From CAZOWL01 sp964583605 (GTDB lineage: Bacteria > Pseudomonadota > Gammaproteobacteria > Chromatiales > Chromatiaceae): a stretch of DNA of 64,000 bases. Shown here piece after piece: positions 24,063 to 32,927 of this stretch (the first letter of the stretch is position 1; each line of letters opens with the position of its first letter). The stretch spans positions 1 to 64,000 of the forward strand of contig CAZOWL010000003.1 of NCBI GenBank assembly GCA_964583605.1. The letters are read 5' to 3'. Made by a program: the position numbers and the translations under genes. The notes beneath the pieces were generated by a model. That model did not search any database. It saw only the letters and a program-made list of their open reading frames with translations, and had not been told where the DNA came from.

Positions 24063-27000
24063 ATGAAGCGCGTGACCGCCGCCTTCGCGGTGATGCTGTG
24101 GATCGCCGAGGCCGCTGCTATCGAGGCAGGCACCGGGCTCTTAACCCCAGACGAGCGCGCCTGGCTGGCTGCCCATCCGGAGCTGGTCGTCGGCTTCCCC
24201 AGGAATCAGCCACCGGCGGTCATGCTCGACGCGGATGGCCAGGCACGGGGCGTCTTCATCGATTTCCTCGAGCTGCTCAACGACCGCCTCGGCACGACGA
24301 TCCGCGTCGAGCTCGACACCTGGCCAAGACTCGTGGCACGCGCCGAGCAGCGCCAGCTCGATATGCTCGGCCTCACCTTCCCCCTCGATGCACATCGCGC
24401 GCACTTCGATTTCACGACCCCGTTTTTCGAGACCTACTACTACCTCTACGCCCGCAACGACGACCCCGATCCTCCGCGCAATCTCGAGGCCCTTTCCGGC
24501 GAGCGGGTCGGCTATATCGCCGCAACGCGGATGGTCGAGCACGCCCTTGCCGGGCGAGGCGACATCACCCTCGTCCCACTACCGAGCCAGGAGGCACTGG
24601 CGGCCGCCCTACTGGCAGGACAGGTTGACGTGGTCGTGGCGAGCGTCTCATTGGAGTACTGGCGCAAGCAGCACACCCAGACCGGGTTTCTCGTGTCCGG
24701 CATGATCCCCGAGCTAGGCGGCGAGCTGGTGATGTCGGTCCGCAAGGATTGGCCTGAGCTCACCGCGATCCTCAACGCGGGCCTCGCCACCATCACCACC
24801 GATGAGCGTCAGGCGATCATCGGTCGTTGGCTGGGCGCCGACCTGCCTGAGCCCCCGTCGGACTGGCCAGCGCTCAACAGCGACGAGCGCGCCTGGCTCG
24901 CCAAGAAGCCGGTGATCCGCGTGGGCATCGACACGGCCTGGGCGCCGGTCGCATTCACCGACCAGCGCAGCGCGCCTCAGGGCATCTCCGTGGCCTATCC
25001 GCAGCGGCTCGAACGGCAGCTCGGCCTGCGCTTCGAGCTCATCCCGACACCCTCCTGGTCGGCGGCGAAGCAGCGATTCGCCGATGGGCAACTGGACCTG
25101 CTGCCGGCGGTTGCCGAAACGCCGCAACGGCGGCGGACACTCCTGCTGACCGAGCCCTACGCGACCTTCCCGGCCGCGATCTTCTCGGCCGCCGAGGTGG
25201 CCTACCTCGGCGGGACCGGCGCGCTGCGTGAAAGGCTGGTGACCGTCATCCGCGGCGACACGGTCGAAGACTGGCTGCGGGAGCAGGAGCCCAGGATCCG
25301 CCTGCAGCCCGTCGCGGATACCCGTGAGGCGCTGCGCCGCGTCGCCAGGGGGGAGGCGTACGCCTTCGTCGGAAACCTCGTCACGACGAGCTATTACATC
25401 GGGCAGTCCGGGCTCACTCAGATCAAGGTGGCCGGCGAAACGCCGTTCGTGTACCGCCTGACGATGGCCGTTGCGCGGGATCAACCGATGCTCGCCAGTG
25501 TGCTGCAGAAAGGCCTGAACGCCATTCCGCAGAGCGAGCGGGATGGGATCTATCACAACTGGATCTCGATCCGCTACGCGCACGAGACAGATTGGCGAAC
25601 CCTCTGGCGGATCCTCGGCGTCACCGCAGCGCTCCTCGCGATCATCGCGATGTGGAATCTGAGCCTGACGCGGGAGATCGCACGCCGCCGCCGGGCCGAG
25701 GCGGAATTGCGCGAGGCCAAGGAGGCCGCCGAGCAGGCCAATCGGGCCAAGGGCGCCTTCCTCGCAAACATCAGTCATGAGCTGCGCACGCCATTGAACG
25801 TATTGCTGGGCTTCGCCTCACTGATGCAGGGGTCGGCCCGGTCCGGCCGCGAGCGCGGATGGTTAGATGCGATCCACTCGGCCGGCAAGTCCCTGGCCCA
25901 GTTGATCGATGACCTGCTGGACCTATCGCGCATCGAGGCTGGGCGCCTGCGCACCCGCACCGTCGCGACGGACCTGCGCGCACTGTTCCACGAGCTCGAG
26001 ACCATGTTCAGCCGGCGCGCGGCCGAGAACGGGCTGCGGCTGCAGACCCGTGTCGAGGACGACGTCCCCGCGATCCTGTTGCTCGATGACACGCGCGTGC
26101 GCCAAGTCTTGGTGAACCTCATCGGTAACGCGATCAAGTTCACCGAAGCAGGCGGCGTAGATGTCCGCGCCTCAGCGACACCATCGAGCCCCAGCAGGGT
26201 TCAGCTCAGCCTCTCGGTGGCGGACACAGGTCCCGGGATCGGCGAGGAGGACCGGGAGACCATCTTCGAAGCCTTCACCCAGGGTAACGGACCGAAGCCG
26301 CCCGACGGCGCCGGACTGGGTCTGGCGATCAGCCGCCGGCTGGCCGTCATGATGGGCGGAGACATCCGCCTCGCCAGTGCACCAGGCCGTGGCAGCACCT
26401 TCGCCTTGGAGCTATCCGAGGTGGCACGCGGATCGCCGATCCACGCTGACACCGGGTTTGGCTCACCGGGCGCCGAGCCGGCCGGCCGACTGGCCCCGGC
26501 GCGCTTGCTGATCGCCGATGATCGGGCCGACAACCGCGCGCTTCTCCGCGAGCTCCTGCGCGGCCAGCCGCTCGACATCCTCGAAGCAGGCGATGGCAAC
26601 GAGGCCGTGGCGCTGGCCCAGGTGCATCATCCAGACCTGATCCTCCTCGATCTGGCGATGCCTGGCCTGGACGGCCTCGAGGCCGCGCGACGGCTGAGGC
26701 CGGATCCAGTCACGGCTCAGACCCCAATCCTCGGCATCACGGCCGCAGACACACGCGACAACGACGCCGCGCTGAGCCAGGTGTTCGAGCGGATCCTCCG
26801 CAAGCCGCTGGCCCGCGAGGATCTGCTGGCGGCGTTGGCCCGGTGGCTGCGCACCGACGAGGCCCCCCAAGCGCCGCCCACGGGCGACAGCACAACCGTG
26901 CTCGTAGGGCCGACCCAGCCGCTACGAATTTCACCGGCGTTGCTGGCGACCTTGCGGGACCTCCAGCCGCCCTTCGCGTCGATCAACGCGATCCAACGTC

Positions 27001-27191
27001 TGGCCGAGGCGCTGCGTCACGACGCCCTGACCCGCGGGGATACCCAGGTCCGCCAGGCGGCAGATCGGCTGCTGGACGCCGCCGAACGATTCGACCTGAT
27101 CGAGCTGACGGAGCACATCGCGGCCCTGAAGCAAGGCACCATGGCGATCCAGACACGGGATAGCCGCTCGCGCCGGGCTGCAACGACATGA
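24063..27191 (+). CDS. BvgS/EvgS-like hybrid sensor histidine kinase
   Basis: A 1042-residue membrane sensor. After a signal peptide (MKRVTAAFAVMLWIAEAAA) come two tandem periplasmic solute-binding (SBP_bac_3) domains, roughly residues 30-265 and 275-500, both with the ERAWLA lead. Then one TM helix (ILGVTAALLAIIAMWNL), a HisKA domain with the phospho-histidine in NISHELRTPLN near residue 571, a HATPase with NLIGNAIKF, DTGPGIG and GAGLGL, and a receiver domain with the aspartate in LILLDLAMPG near 863. A short helical tail follows. Venus-flytrap sensors of this type bind small metabolites in the periplasm; the ligand is not predictable. The stop overlaps the next ATG (ATGA). Confidence 0.93.
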   Translation: MKRVTAAFAVMLWIAEAAAIEAGTGLLTPDERAWLAAHPELVVGFPRNQPPAVMLDADGQARGVFIDFLELLNDRLGTTIRVELDTWPRLVARAEQRQLDMLGLTFPLDAHRAHFDFTTPFFETYYYLYARNDDPDPPRNLEALSGERVGYIAATRMVEHALAGRGDITLVPLPSQEALAAALLAGQVDVVVASVSLEYWRKQHTQTGFLVSGMIPELGGELVMSVRKDWPELTAILNAGLATITTDERQAIIGRWLGADLPEPPSDWPALNSDERAWLAKKPVIRVGIDTAWAPVAFTDQRSAPQGISVAYPQRLERQLGLRFELIPTPSWSAAKQRFADGQLDLLPAVAETPQRRRTLLLTEPYATFPAAIFSAAEVAYLGGTGALRERLVTVIRGDTVEDWLREQEPRIRLQPVADTREALRRVARGEAYAFVGNLVTTSYYIGQSGLTQIKVAGETPFVYRLTMAVARDQPMLASVLQKGLNAIPQSERDGIYHNWISIRYAHETDWRTLWRILGVTAALLAIIAMWNLSLTREIARRRRAEAELREAKEAAEQANRAKGAFLANISHELRTPLNVLLGFASLMQGSARSGRERGWLDAIHSAGKSLAQLIDDLLDLSRIEAGRLRTRTVATDLRALFHELETMFSRRAAENGLRLQTRVEDDVPAILLLDDTRVRQVLVNLIGNAIKFTEAGGVDVRASATPSSPSRVQLSLSVADTGPGIGEEDRETIFEAFTQGNGPKPPDGAGLGLAISRRLAVMMGGDIRLASAPGRGSTFALELSEVARGSPIHADTGFGSPGAEPAGRLAPARLLIADDRADNRALLRELLRGQPLDILEAGDGNEAVALAQVHHPDLILLDLAMPGLDGLEAARRLRPDPVTAQTPILGITAADTRDNDAALSQVFERILRKPLAREDLLAALARWLRTDEAPQAPPTGDSTTVLVGPTQPLRISPALLATLRDLQPPFASINAIQRLAEALRHDALTRGDTQVRQAADRLLDAAERFDLIELTEHIAALKQGTMAIQTRDSRSRRAATT

Positions 27192-28366
27192 GCCCTGCCG
27201 TGACAGACAGGCATGTTGGAGAGGCTGGCGGTCGGGCCGGTCGGGCCGAGCGCCGTGTGCTCATCGCCGACGATGACCCGACGAGTCTGCGCTATGTCGG
27301 CAACCTGTTGCTGGAACATGGCTATAGCGTCTATGCCGCCGGCACCGGCCGGCTCGCGATCGAGATCGCTGAGCGGGTGCGGCCGGATCTGATCCTGCTC
27401 GATATCCGTATGCCTGAGCCCGACGGGATCGCCACCTGCTACGAGCTGAAGCGGCGGCCACGAACCGCTTCCACCCCGGTCATCTTCCTGACCGGCCGAG
27501 ACGACGAGCCGAGCATACTGCGGGCCTTCGACGCTGGCGGCGCCGACTATGTCGTGAAGCCTTTCCAGCCATCGGTGCTCGTTGCGCGGGTCCGCACACA
27601 CCTCGAGCTGGGTGTGCTGTCGCAAGGGCTGGACCAGGCGCTCAGCGAGCGCACGCGTGAGCTGGAGGCGGCGAACATCGAGCTGCGCCGCTTGGGCGTG
27701 CACCTGTCGCTGCTCGAGCAGGCCGAGAAGACACGCCTCGCCACCGAGCTGCACGACAGCCCGATGCAGAAGCTGGCCCTGGCCCAGATGCAGCTCGACG
27801 GCGCCACAGAGCACCCTGGTCCCGAAAGTGCCCAGCAGATCGTGACCGGTCTGGCCCTGCTGCGCGAGGCCATCGGCGAGCTGCGGACCTTGCAGTTCGA
27901 CCTGAGCCCGCCCGTGCTGGAGCAGAAGGGGCTCGATGCGGCGCTCGCATGGCTCGCCGATACGACGGAGACGCGGTCCAGGGTGCAGATGACCTGCACG
28001 CTGAGTGGCCGTCTGCCGCCTCTCCTGCGGGAGCAATCGGTGATCCTGTTTCAGTGCGTTCGCGAGCTGGTGCACAACCTGATCAAGCACTCCGGGGCCC
28101 GGCATGGCGCGATCCAGCTCGACGCGCAGGGCGATCGGATCGAACTGATCATTGAGGACGATGGTGTCGGCCTCGATCCCACAAGGCTCGGCCGTCCGGA
28201 GAGCAGCCGCGGCGGCTTCGGTCTCTACAGCGTCCGCGAGCGCCTGGCCGTCCTCGGCGGCGAGCTGCGGATCGAGTCAATCAAGCCGGGCACCCGTATC
28301 CGCGTGACGCTGCCACTCGCGCCGACGCGCGCCGCCCAGCAAGAGCTTGAGCCTCGGGACGGGTGA
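27188..28366 (+). CDS. Receiver domain-NarX-type histidine kinase
   Basis: A 392-residue cytoplasmic protein with an N-terminal receiver domain (phospho-acceptor in LILLDIRMPEPDG near residue 72, conserved K in YVVKPFQP) fused to a HisKA_3/HATPase kinase: the histidine is in TELHDSPMQKL near 189, then LVHNLIKHSGARH, EDDGVGLDP and GGFGLYSVRERL. It could take phosphate from the BvgS-like kinase and re-phosphorylate the LuxR-type regulator, making a multi-step relay. It overlaps the upstream kinase gene by 4 bases. The downstream partner regulator is separated from it by a RAYT gene. Confidence 0.92.
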   Translation: MSPAVTDRHVGEAGGRAGRAERRVLIADDDPTSLRYVGNLLLEHGYSVYAAGTGRLAIEIAERVRPDLILLDIRMPEPDGIATCYELKRRPRTASTPVIFLTGRDDEPSILRAFDAGGADYVVKPFQPSVLVARVRTHLELGVLSQGLDQALSERTRELEAANIELRRLGVHLSLLEQAEKTRLATELHDSPMQKLALAQMQLDGATEHPGPESAQQIVTGLALLREAIGELRTLQFDLSPPVLEQKGLDAALAWLADTTETRSRVQMTCTLSGRLPPLLREQSVILFQCVRELVHNLIKHSGARHGAIQLDAQGDRIELIIEDDGVGLDPTRLGRPESSRGGFGLYSVRERLAVLGGELRIESIKPGTRIRVTLPLAPTRAAQQELEPRDG

Positions 28367-28409
28367 GATGCACTCGGGGCGCGGCTACAATTGCCCGAAT
28401 CGGGCTCGA

Positions 28410-28485
28410 GTCGCCCTCGAGGGCGACACTCCCAGCAACACTCGCAGCCACGCGTCGGCTGGAGTGTTGACCTCAAGGTCAACAC
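28410..28485. repeat. REP palindromes left of the RAYT gene
   Basis: GTCGCCCTCGAGGGCGACAC (28410-28429) is a perfect palindrome; a second hairpin GTGTTGACCT/AGGTCAACAC ends at 28485. The second unit and the preceding GCGAC-CTCCCAGC text recur at 29152-29202, and the first palindrome has a relative at 50943-50964. Confidence 0.8.
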
Positions 28486-28550
28486 CAAGACCACGCGCCG
28501 CAAAGGCAGGGGCGCTGTAATGTACCGATATCCAAGGAGAGGCAACTGCC

Positions 28551-29216
28551 ATGGCAGGCACGGATCACCGAGGCTGGTACAAGCACGACGGACTCCCCCA
28601 CTATGATTGCGCTGGTCTCTACCAATTGATCACCTTTCGCTTGGATGACAGCCTGCCGCGAGCCCAGCTGGCAAGGCTGGAGATGGAGCTTGGTGAGCAA
28701 GGCCTGGCGAAGCCCGCCCTCGAGGCCGCACGAAGGAAGCGCATCGAGGCTTTGCTGGACAGGGGATTCGGCTCGTGCATCTTGCAGCACCGACGCAACG
28801 CGGACTTGGTCATCAGCGCTTGGCGCCATTTCGATGGTCGGCGGTACGATCTGATCCTTGGCGTCGTGATGCCCAATCATGTTCATGTCCTGGTCGGTAT
28901 CCACGCCGGGACGCGGCTAGGCGAGCTGGTGGCCTCTTGGAAGAGCTTCACATCGCGGCGCTTCGCGGTGGATGGGGCACTCGGCTATGTACCACATTGG
29001 CAGCGCGGCTATTGGGACAGGTTCATTCGGGACGAGGCACACTTTGAGGCTGCGGTGCGCTATGTCGCCTTCAATCCCGTCACGGCGGGGCTGGTGCCAT
29101 CGCCGAGGGATTGGCCATACCTGGCGTATGGGAGGATGGGCGCCCTGGAGTGCGACGCTCCCAGCGACGCGTTGGCCGGAGTGTTGGCCTCAAGGTCAAC
29201 ACGCAGAATCCGTTGA
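28551..29216 (+). CDS. REP-associated tyrosine transposase (RAYT, Y1 family)
   Basis: A 221-residue IS200/IS605-like Y1 transposase of the RAYT type, which acts on REP hairpins. The HUH metal site is MPNHVHVLV (near residue 108), and the catalytic tyrosine lies in the helix AAVRYVAFNPVTAGL (near 173), with the WPYLAYG end typical of this family. It is flanked by matching REP hairpins (28410-28485 and 29152-29202); its last residues are encoded inside the right REP. It lies between two genes of a signalling operon and so has probably landed there as a domesticated or recent insertion. Host RAYTs usually stay single-copy. Confidence 0.92.
   Translation: MAGTDHRGWYKHDGLPHYDCAGLYQLITFRLDDSLPRAQLARLEMELGEQGLAKPALEAARRKRIEALLDRGFGSCILQHRRNADLVISAWRHFDGRRYDLILGVVMPNHVHVLVGIHAGTRLGELVASWKSFTSRRFAVDGALGYVPHWQRGYWDRFIRDEAHFEAAVRYVAFNPVTAGLVPSPRDWPYLAYGRMGALECDAPSDALAGVLASRSTRRIR
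29152..29202. repeat. REP palindrome right of the RAYT gene
   Basis: The text GCGACGCTCCCAGCGACGCG followed by GGAGTGTTGGCCTCAAGG and TCAACAC matches the left REP at 28423-28485 with a short internal deletion. It overlaps the RAYT 3' end. Confidence 0.8.
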
Positions 29217-29286
29217 AACGAAAACACGCTATGGCTTCCGTGACCCGATCCAGGCCGACCAGCCGGCGCACCGGTCGACTCGCCCG

Positions 29287-29952
29287 GTGACCCTGACCCT
29301 ACTCCTCTGCGACGACCATCGGCTGTTCCGCGAGGGGCTGGCGGCCCTGCTCCGCCAACAGCCGGGGTGGGAGGTCGTCGGCGAGGCGGCCGACGGCGAT
29401 GAAGCCATTCGGCTGGCCACCGAGCTCCGGCCGTCCATCGCGGTCCTCGACATCGGCATGCCAGGCAAGAGCGGTATCGACACCGCCGCAGCCATCCGTG
29501 AGCATGCGCCCGGCACGCGGGTCGTCGCGCTCTCGATGCACAGCGATCCCCACTCGCGCGAGCGCATGCTCGCCGCGGGGGCGTGCGCGTATGTCATCAA
29601 GAACGAGGCCAGCGCCGAGTTGGTCGCCGCGATCCAGGCCGCAATGCGCGGCGAGACCTTCATCAGCCCCCTGCTGCAGCGCCCGGCGGCGCTCGATAGG
29701 TCTGCCCGAGAGCGGACAGGCGCCACCGAGCACCTCGCGGCGCCCGATCCGGACAGGCTCAGCCCGCGTGAGCGCGAGGTCCTGCGGCTGCTGGCTCAAG
29801 GGCGTCGCACGAAAGAGATCGCCGCTGAGCTTGGTATCAGCGCCAAGACCGTCGAGACCCACCGCAGCCGCATCATGCTCAAGCTCAACATCGACAACCT
29901 GGCCGGCTTGGTCCGGTTCGCGTTGCGCACCGGCATCGCGTCACCCGACTGA
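29287..29952 (+). CDS. LuxR-type (NarL) response regulator
   Basis: A 221-residue regulator with an N-terminal receiver domain (LLLCDDHRLFREGL, phospho-aspartate in IAVLDIGMPG, switch lysine in YVIKNEAS) and a C-terminal helix-turn-helix (LSPREREVLRLLAQG, KEIAAELGISAKTVETHRSRIM). The start is a GTG at 29287; no in-frame ATG exists until inside the RAYT gene. It most likely receives phosphate from the REC-kinase at 27188 or the BvgS-like kinase. The RAYT insertion lengthens the gap to its partners to about 900 bases, so its expression may now depend on read-through. Confidence 0.88.
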   Translation: MTLTLLLCDDHRLFREGLAALLRQQPGWEVVGEAADGDEAIRLATELRPSIAVLDIGMPGKSGIDTAAAIREHAPGTRVVALSMHSDPHSRERMLAAGACAYVIKNEASAELVAAIQAAMRGETFISPLLQRPAALDRSARERTGATEHLAAPDPDRLSPREREVLRLLAQGRRTKEIAAELGISAKTVETHRSRIMLKLNIDNLAGLVRFALRTGIASPD

Positions 29953-30049
29953 TCGGGGGGGGCGCCCACCCTCACGAGCGGCACCGCCTCTCGGGCTCTA
30001 TGGATCCGCGGGACGGAACTATACTTTAGGTTAGGGATGAAGGTCCTTG

Positions 30050-30069
30050 GCGGGCCTTGAGTGGCCCGC
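30050..30069 (+). terminator. Hairpin after the response-regulator gene
   Basis: GCGGGCC and GGCCCGC form a perfect 7-bp stem with a 6-base loop. No T-run follows, so this is a candidate terminator or attenuator in the gap before the next operon. Confidence 0.4.
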
Positions 30070-30148
30070 GCTATTGTGCGGCGCGGACGATTTTCGATGT
30101 AACGCCTCCTGAGCGAGGCGACTGAGGCGGCAACACAGGAGGCACGTG

Positions 30149-30382
30149 ATGGATATCTCTCTGGCGGACGTCATGATCCACATCGACGAGAACCTGCCGG
30201 CCGAGCGCCGGGCCGAGATCTCAGATCACTTGCGTGAGATCGATGGCGTTGTAAGCGTTAGTAACCATGCCGAGAAGGCTCACCTGACGATCGTGCAGTA
30301 TCGCCCCGACAAGGTCACCGCGAAGGCGCTCGTGGAGACCGCTCGCCGCGAGGGCGTCCACGCGGAGCTGGTGGGACTCTGA
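30149..30382 (+). CDS. Small HMA-fold-like protein without CXXC (77 aa)
   Basis: A short alpha/beta protein: MDISLADVMIHIDENLPAERRAEISDHLREIDGVVSVS, then HLTIVQYRPDKVTAKALVETARREGVHAEL. The beta-alpha-beta-beta-alpha-beta rhythm and the GVVSVS and KALVETARREG segments look like the heavy-metal-associated fold, but there is no cysteine at all, so it cannot bind a metal in the usual way. A strong AGGAGG ribosome-binding site precedes the ATG at 30149. It leads a two-gene unit with the DsrE-like gene 50 bases downstream, so it may work with that sulfur-trafficking protein. Function unproven. Confidence 0.8.
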   Translation: MDISLADVMIHIDENLPAERRAEISDHLREIDGVVSVSNHAEKAHLTIVQYRPDKVTAKALVETARREGVHAELVGL

Positions 30383-30431
30383 GACGCAACTCGGCAGCGG
30401 GGAGTGGCCGCGCAATCACGGAGGCTAAGCC

Positions 30432-31040
30432 ATGTTGACCGAAGCAAAGCCGGCGACCTTGGCCGAGATGCCGAGCCCGGAAGAATGGTTCAGTTCGCAG
30501 TTCGCCCAGCATATCAAGGACTGGGAGGCAAAGCGGACGCCATCGCTATCCATCATGGTCACGAAGGGCACCTTAGATTGGGCCTATCCACCTTTCATCA
30601 TCGCCTCCACCGCAGCGGCGTTGGGATGGGAAGTGACGATGTTTTTCACCTTTTACGGCCTGACGCTGCTGAAGAAGAAGCTGGATTTGCGGCTGAGTGG
30701 TCTCGGCAATCCGGCCATGCCGATGAAAGTCCCCTATGGCCCAGAGTGGCTGCGGGGTGTGTCCTGGCCGATTCCGAACCTGATCATGGCTGGCATCCCC
30801 GGCTTTGAGAGCCTGGCCACCGGCATGATGAAGAAGACCCTCCACGACAAGGGGGTCGCGCCGGTGGAGGAGCTCCGATCATTGTGCGTCGAGGGCGGGG
30901 TGAAGCTCGTCGGCTGTCAGATGACACGTGATCTGTTCGGACTCGCCGAGGACGCCTTCATCCCGGAGATCGCCGAGTGGGCCGGAGCCGCCAGCTACCT
31001 CTCGATGAGCCGCGAGTGTCAGATGAATCTTTACACCTGA
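30432..31040 (+). CDS. DsrE/DsrF/DrsH-like family protein (DsrE2-type)
   Basis: A 202-residue protein of the DsrE-like fold. It has MVTKGTLDWAYPPFIIASTAAALGWEVTMFFTF (the first strand, helix and strand), GLTLLKKK, and a C-terminal part with conserved cysteines C152 and C162 (SLCVEGGVKLVGC) followed by QMTRDLFG; C196 lies near the end. Members of this group take part in persulfide transfer in sulfur oxidisers, usually beside rhodanese and TusA genes. Here the partner is the HMA-like gene. The N-terminal 30 residues are extra to the core. Hydrophobic stretches around 52-80 may associate with the membrane. Sulfur transfer is inferred from family. Confidence 0.85.
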   Translation: MLTEAKPATLAEMPSPEEWFSSQFAQHIKDWEAKRTPSLSIMVTKGTLDWAYPPFIIASTAAALGWEVTMFFTFYGLTLLKKKLDLRLSGLGNPAMPMKVPYGPEWLRGVSWPIPNLIMAGIPGFESLATGMMKKTLHDKGVAPVEELRSLCVEGGVKLVGCQMTRDLFGLAEDAFIPEIAEWAGAASYLSMSRECQMNLYT

Positions 31041-31339
31041 GCGGCAAGCTTCATGCTGGCAGTGCCCTTCTCGTGTCTCCTGGCGAAGGCGCTGCTCGCG
31101 TGGCTTGACAGGCCGACCGGCGCCGCGCAAGAAGGCCATGGGCTTGCTGTGACTTGAAACAGTGATTGAGCCCCCGGAGGGTGCCTTCATGCGCGAGCTG
31201 CAGAGACCCTCCGGTCCTTCGATAGGCCGCGCTAGCCACGATCGCCCCGGTGTCGCGGCCGCTGGCGTCCAAGATCTGCGCGAAGGCGTTCCTGTCGCCG
31301 GACGTAGGCGGAACGCCCGCCCCCTTCTGTGCCGATCGC

Positions 31340-32206
31340 TCAGCCGAGCTCGGAGAGCTTCCTACCCAAGCGGTCGCGACTGTCTTCGATATCTTCTTGA
31401 GCGGCCAGTGCGGCGACGGGTACGTCGGTGACCTCGAGCGTGTTGAGGATCAACCGGTCCTCGGCGCTGAAGTGCTGGACCCACCAGACATACTGCAGCT
31501 CGGTTGCCGTAATGCGGCAGTTCCCATAGCCGCGCGTCAGGATGCTCACCGGACCGCGCCCGAGCAGGGCGCCGAGGAAGGTGAGGTCCTCCTCGGTCTG
31601 GGGTAGCAGCGTCAGATTGACGATGTGCGCCGGCTGGCCACTCTCCCACGCCGCCGCGCGCGCCTCGAGCTCGGTCAGCACGGCGGGTGCATTCATCACA
31701 CCCTCGGGCAGCACCGTCAGCGTCGAAAGGCTTATCCTGGCGCCGACGAAGGCCGTCGCGCGGACCAATCCGGGCACGTCGGCGACCTCAATGACGTGAC
31801 GCAGGGCCCGTCCCCCCGCATCGGCGATATGCAGCAGCCAGACGCCCGGCAGCGCCGTCTCCTGGATGCGTGCCTCCTCCAGGCCCCGGCTCAGGATACT
31901 CACCTCGCCCTCGCCCAAGGTCTCCTCGACGAACCGCCGGCTCCCCGGCTCGAGCCCTCCGAGATCCAAGACTTGGGGCATCTGGCCGACACAGTGCTTA
32001 CTGAGCACCCCGCAGAGACGCTGCAGCAGCGCGATCCCGGCCCTGGTGCTGCGGCCACCCTCAGGCCGACCGCCTTCGCGGACCCGCCAACTCGCCTGGC
32101 CTGGACGACCACTGGTCGCCGAGCGATGCGTCGGAGTCCCCTCATCCCATCGTTCGGGTCCATCACCCTGATCCGGGGTTACGGCGGCAATCTTCTCGCA
32201 TTTCAA
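31340..32206 (-). CDS. hupH: Hydrogenase expression/formation protein HupH (HyaF-like)
   Basis: A 288-residue maturation protein for the uptake [NiFe]-hydrogenase. Two copies of the HupH/HyaF fold are visible: GEGEVSILSRGLEEARIQET with PGVWLLHI, and RGPVSILTRGYGNCRITATE with YVWWVQHF and the closing LEVTDVPVAALAAQEDI. It follows hupD by 4 bases. The start is inferred to be a TTG at 32206 because no in-frame ATG exists between the hupD stop and the conserved region; reading to 32368 would overlap hupD. It is the last gene of hupSLCDH here. HupH-type proteins act in small-subunit or cluster maturation. Confidence 0.85.
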   Translation of the reverse strand: MKCEKIAAVTPDQGDGPERWDEGTPTHRSATSGRPGQASWRVREGGRPEGGRSTRAGIALLQRLCGVLSKHCVGQMPQVLDLGGLEPGSRRFVEETLGEGEVSILSRGLEEARIQETALPGVWLLHIADAGGRALRHVIEVADVPGLVRATAFVGARISLSTLTVLPEGVMNAPAVLTELEARAAAWESGQPAHIVNLTLLPQTEEDLTFLGALLGRGPVSILTRGYGNCRITATELQYVWWVQHFSAEDRLILNTLEVTDVPVAALAAQEDIEDSRDRLGRKLSELG

Positions 32207-32210
32207 TGGC

Positions 32211-32927
32211 CTAGCCTCCAGCCTGAGTTGTCGAGCCCGCCGCCTCAGAGGGGCGGCCCTCACCGGCATCAGCGGGAGACTGCGCGATACGGTTGAGCAC
32301 TCTGGCGTCCCCGCAACGGCAGGCCTCCTCTGGACCTGGACGCCCGGCCTCGTAGTGCGCGATCGCAAGAGACGGATGCGCCAGGCCCGGCTCGGCGAGC
32401 GCCGCGCCCAAGGCCTCGGCCTCGACGCCGAAATCGGCGAGATACTCGAGCGCCAGCGCGATAGCGGGCTCGATCTGCGCCTTGACGGCCGCGCGCAGGC
32501 TACCGCCGAAGTCCTCGAGCTCGACCGGCTGCACGCCGATCAGCAGGAGGTGCTCGGGGCACTCGCCGAGCAGCTTCGCGAGCGCCAGGACCTCCTGAAA
32601 GCCCGTCTGGTGCAGGCTCATCTTCTTCGCCCCCAGAAAGCTCGGCACCTCCTCGCCTTCGACGCGCTTCAAGGTCCCGGGCGCTAGCCCGTAGTCGACG
32701 GCGTCGAAGACGACGAGCACGTCGGCATCCCGCACGGCATCGATCAGGTTGAGCCCCTGGGTACCGCCGTCGAGGAGCCGGACATTCTCCGGGAAGCGCC
32801 AGCCGCCCTGCAGCGTCTCGACGGCACGCACCCCAAAGCCCTCATCGGCCCAGAGCAGATTGCCGATGCCGAGGATGAGGACCCGGGGCGCGGCCGCCGA
32901 CTCGACCATGCGCGCCGCACTGGTCAC
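32211..32927 (-). CDS. hupD: Hydrogenase maturation endopeptidase HupD
   Basis: A 238-residue HyaD/HupD-type protease that clips the C terminus of the large subunit after nickel insertion. The sequence shows VLILGIGNLLWADEGFGVRAVE with the nickel-sensing Glu/Asp, LDGGTQGLNL, VVFDAVDYGLAPGTL, and the MSLHQTGFQEVLALA segment with the third ligand His. The C-terminal 60 residues are a low-complexity tail. The ATG overlaps the hupC stop (ATGA). Located in the cytoplasm; substrate HupL. Confidence 0.93.
   Translation of the reverse strand: MTSAARMVESAAAPRVLILGIGNLLWADEGFGVRAVETLQGGWRFPENVRLLDGGTQGLNLIDAVRDADVLVVFDAVDYGLAPGTLKRVEGEEVPSFLGAKKMSLHQTGFQEVLALAKLLGECPEHLLLIGVQPVELEDFGGSLRAAVKAQIEPAIALALEYLADFGVEAEALGAALAEPGLAHPSLAIAHYEAGRPGPEEACRCGDARVLNRIAQSPADAGEGRPSEAAGSTTQAGG

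Noticed and set aside
24714..25778. 354-codon open frame antisense to the BvgS-like kinase
   Set aside because: Shadow; the sense strand has continuous domain structure.
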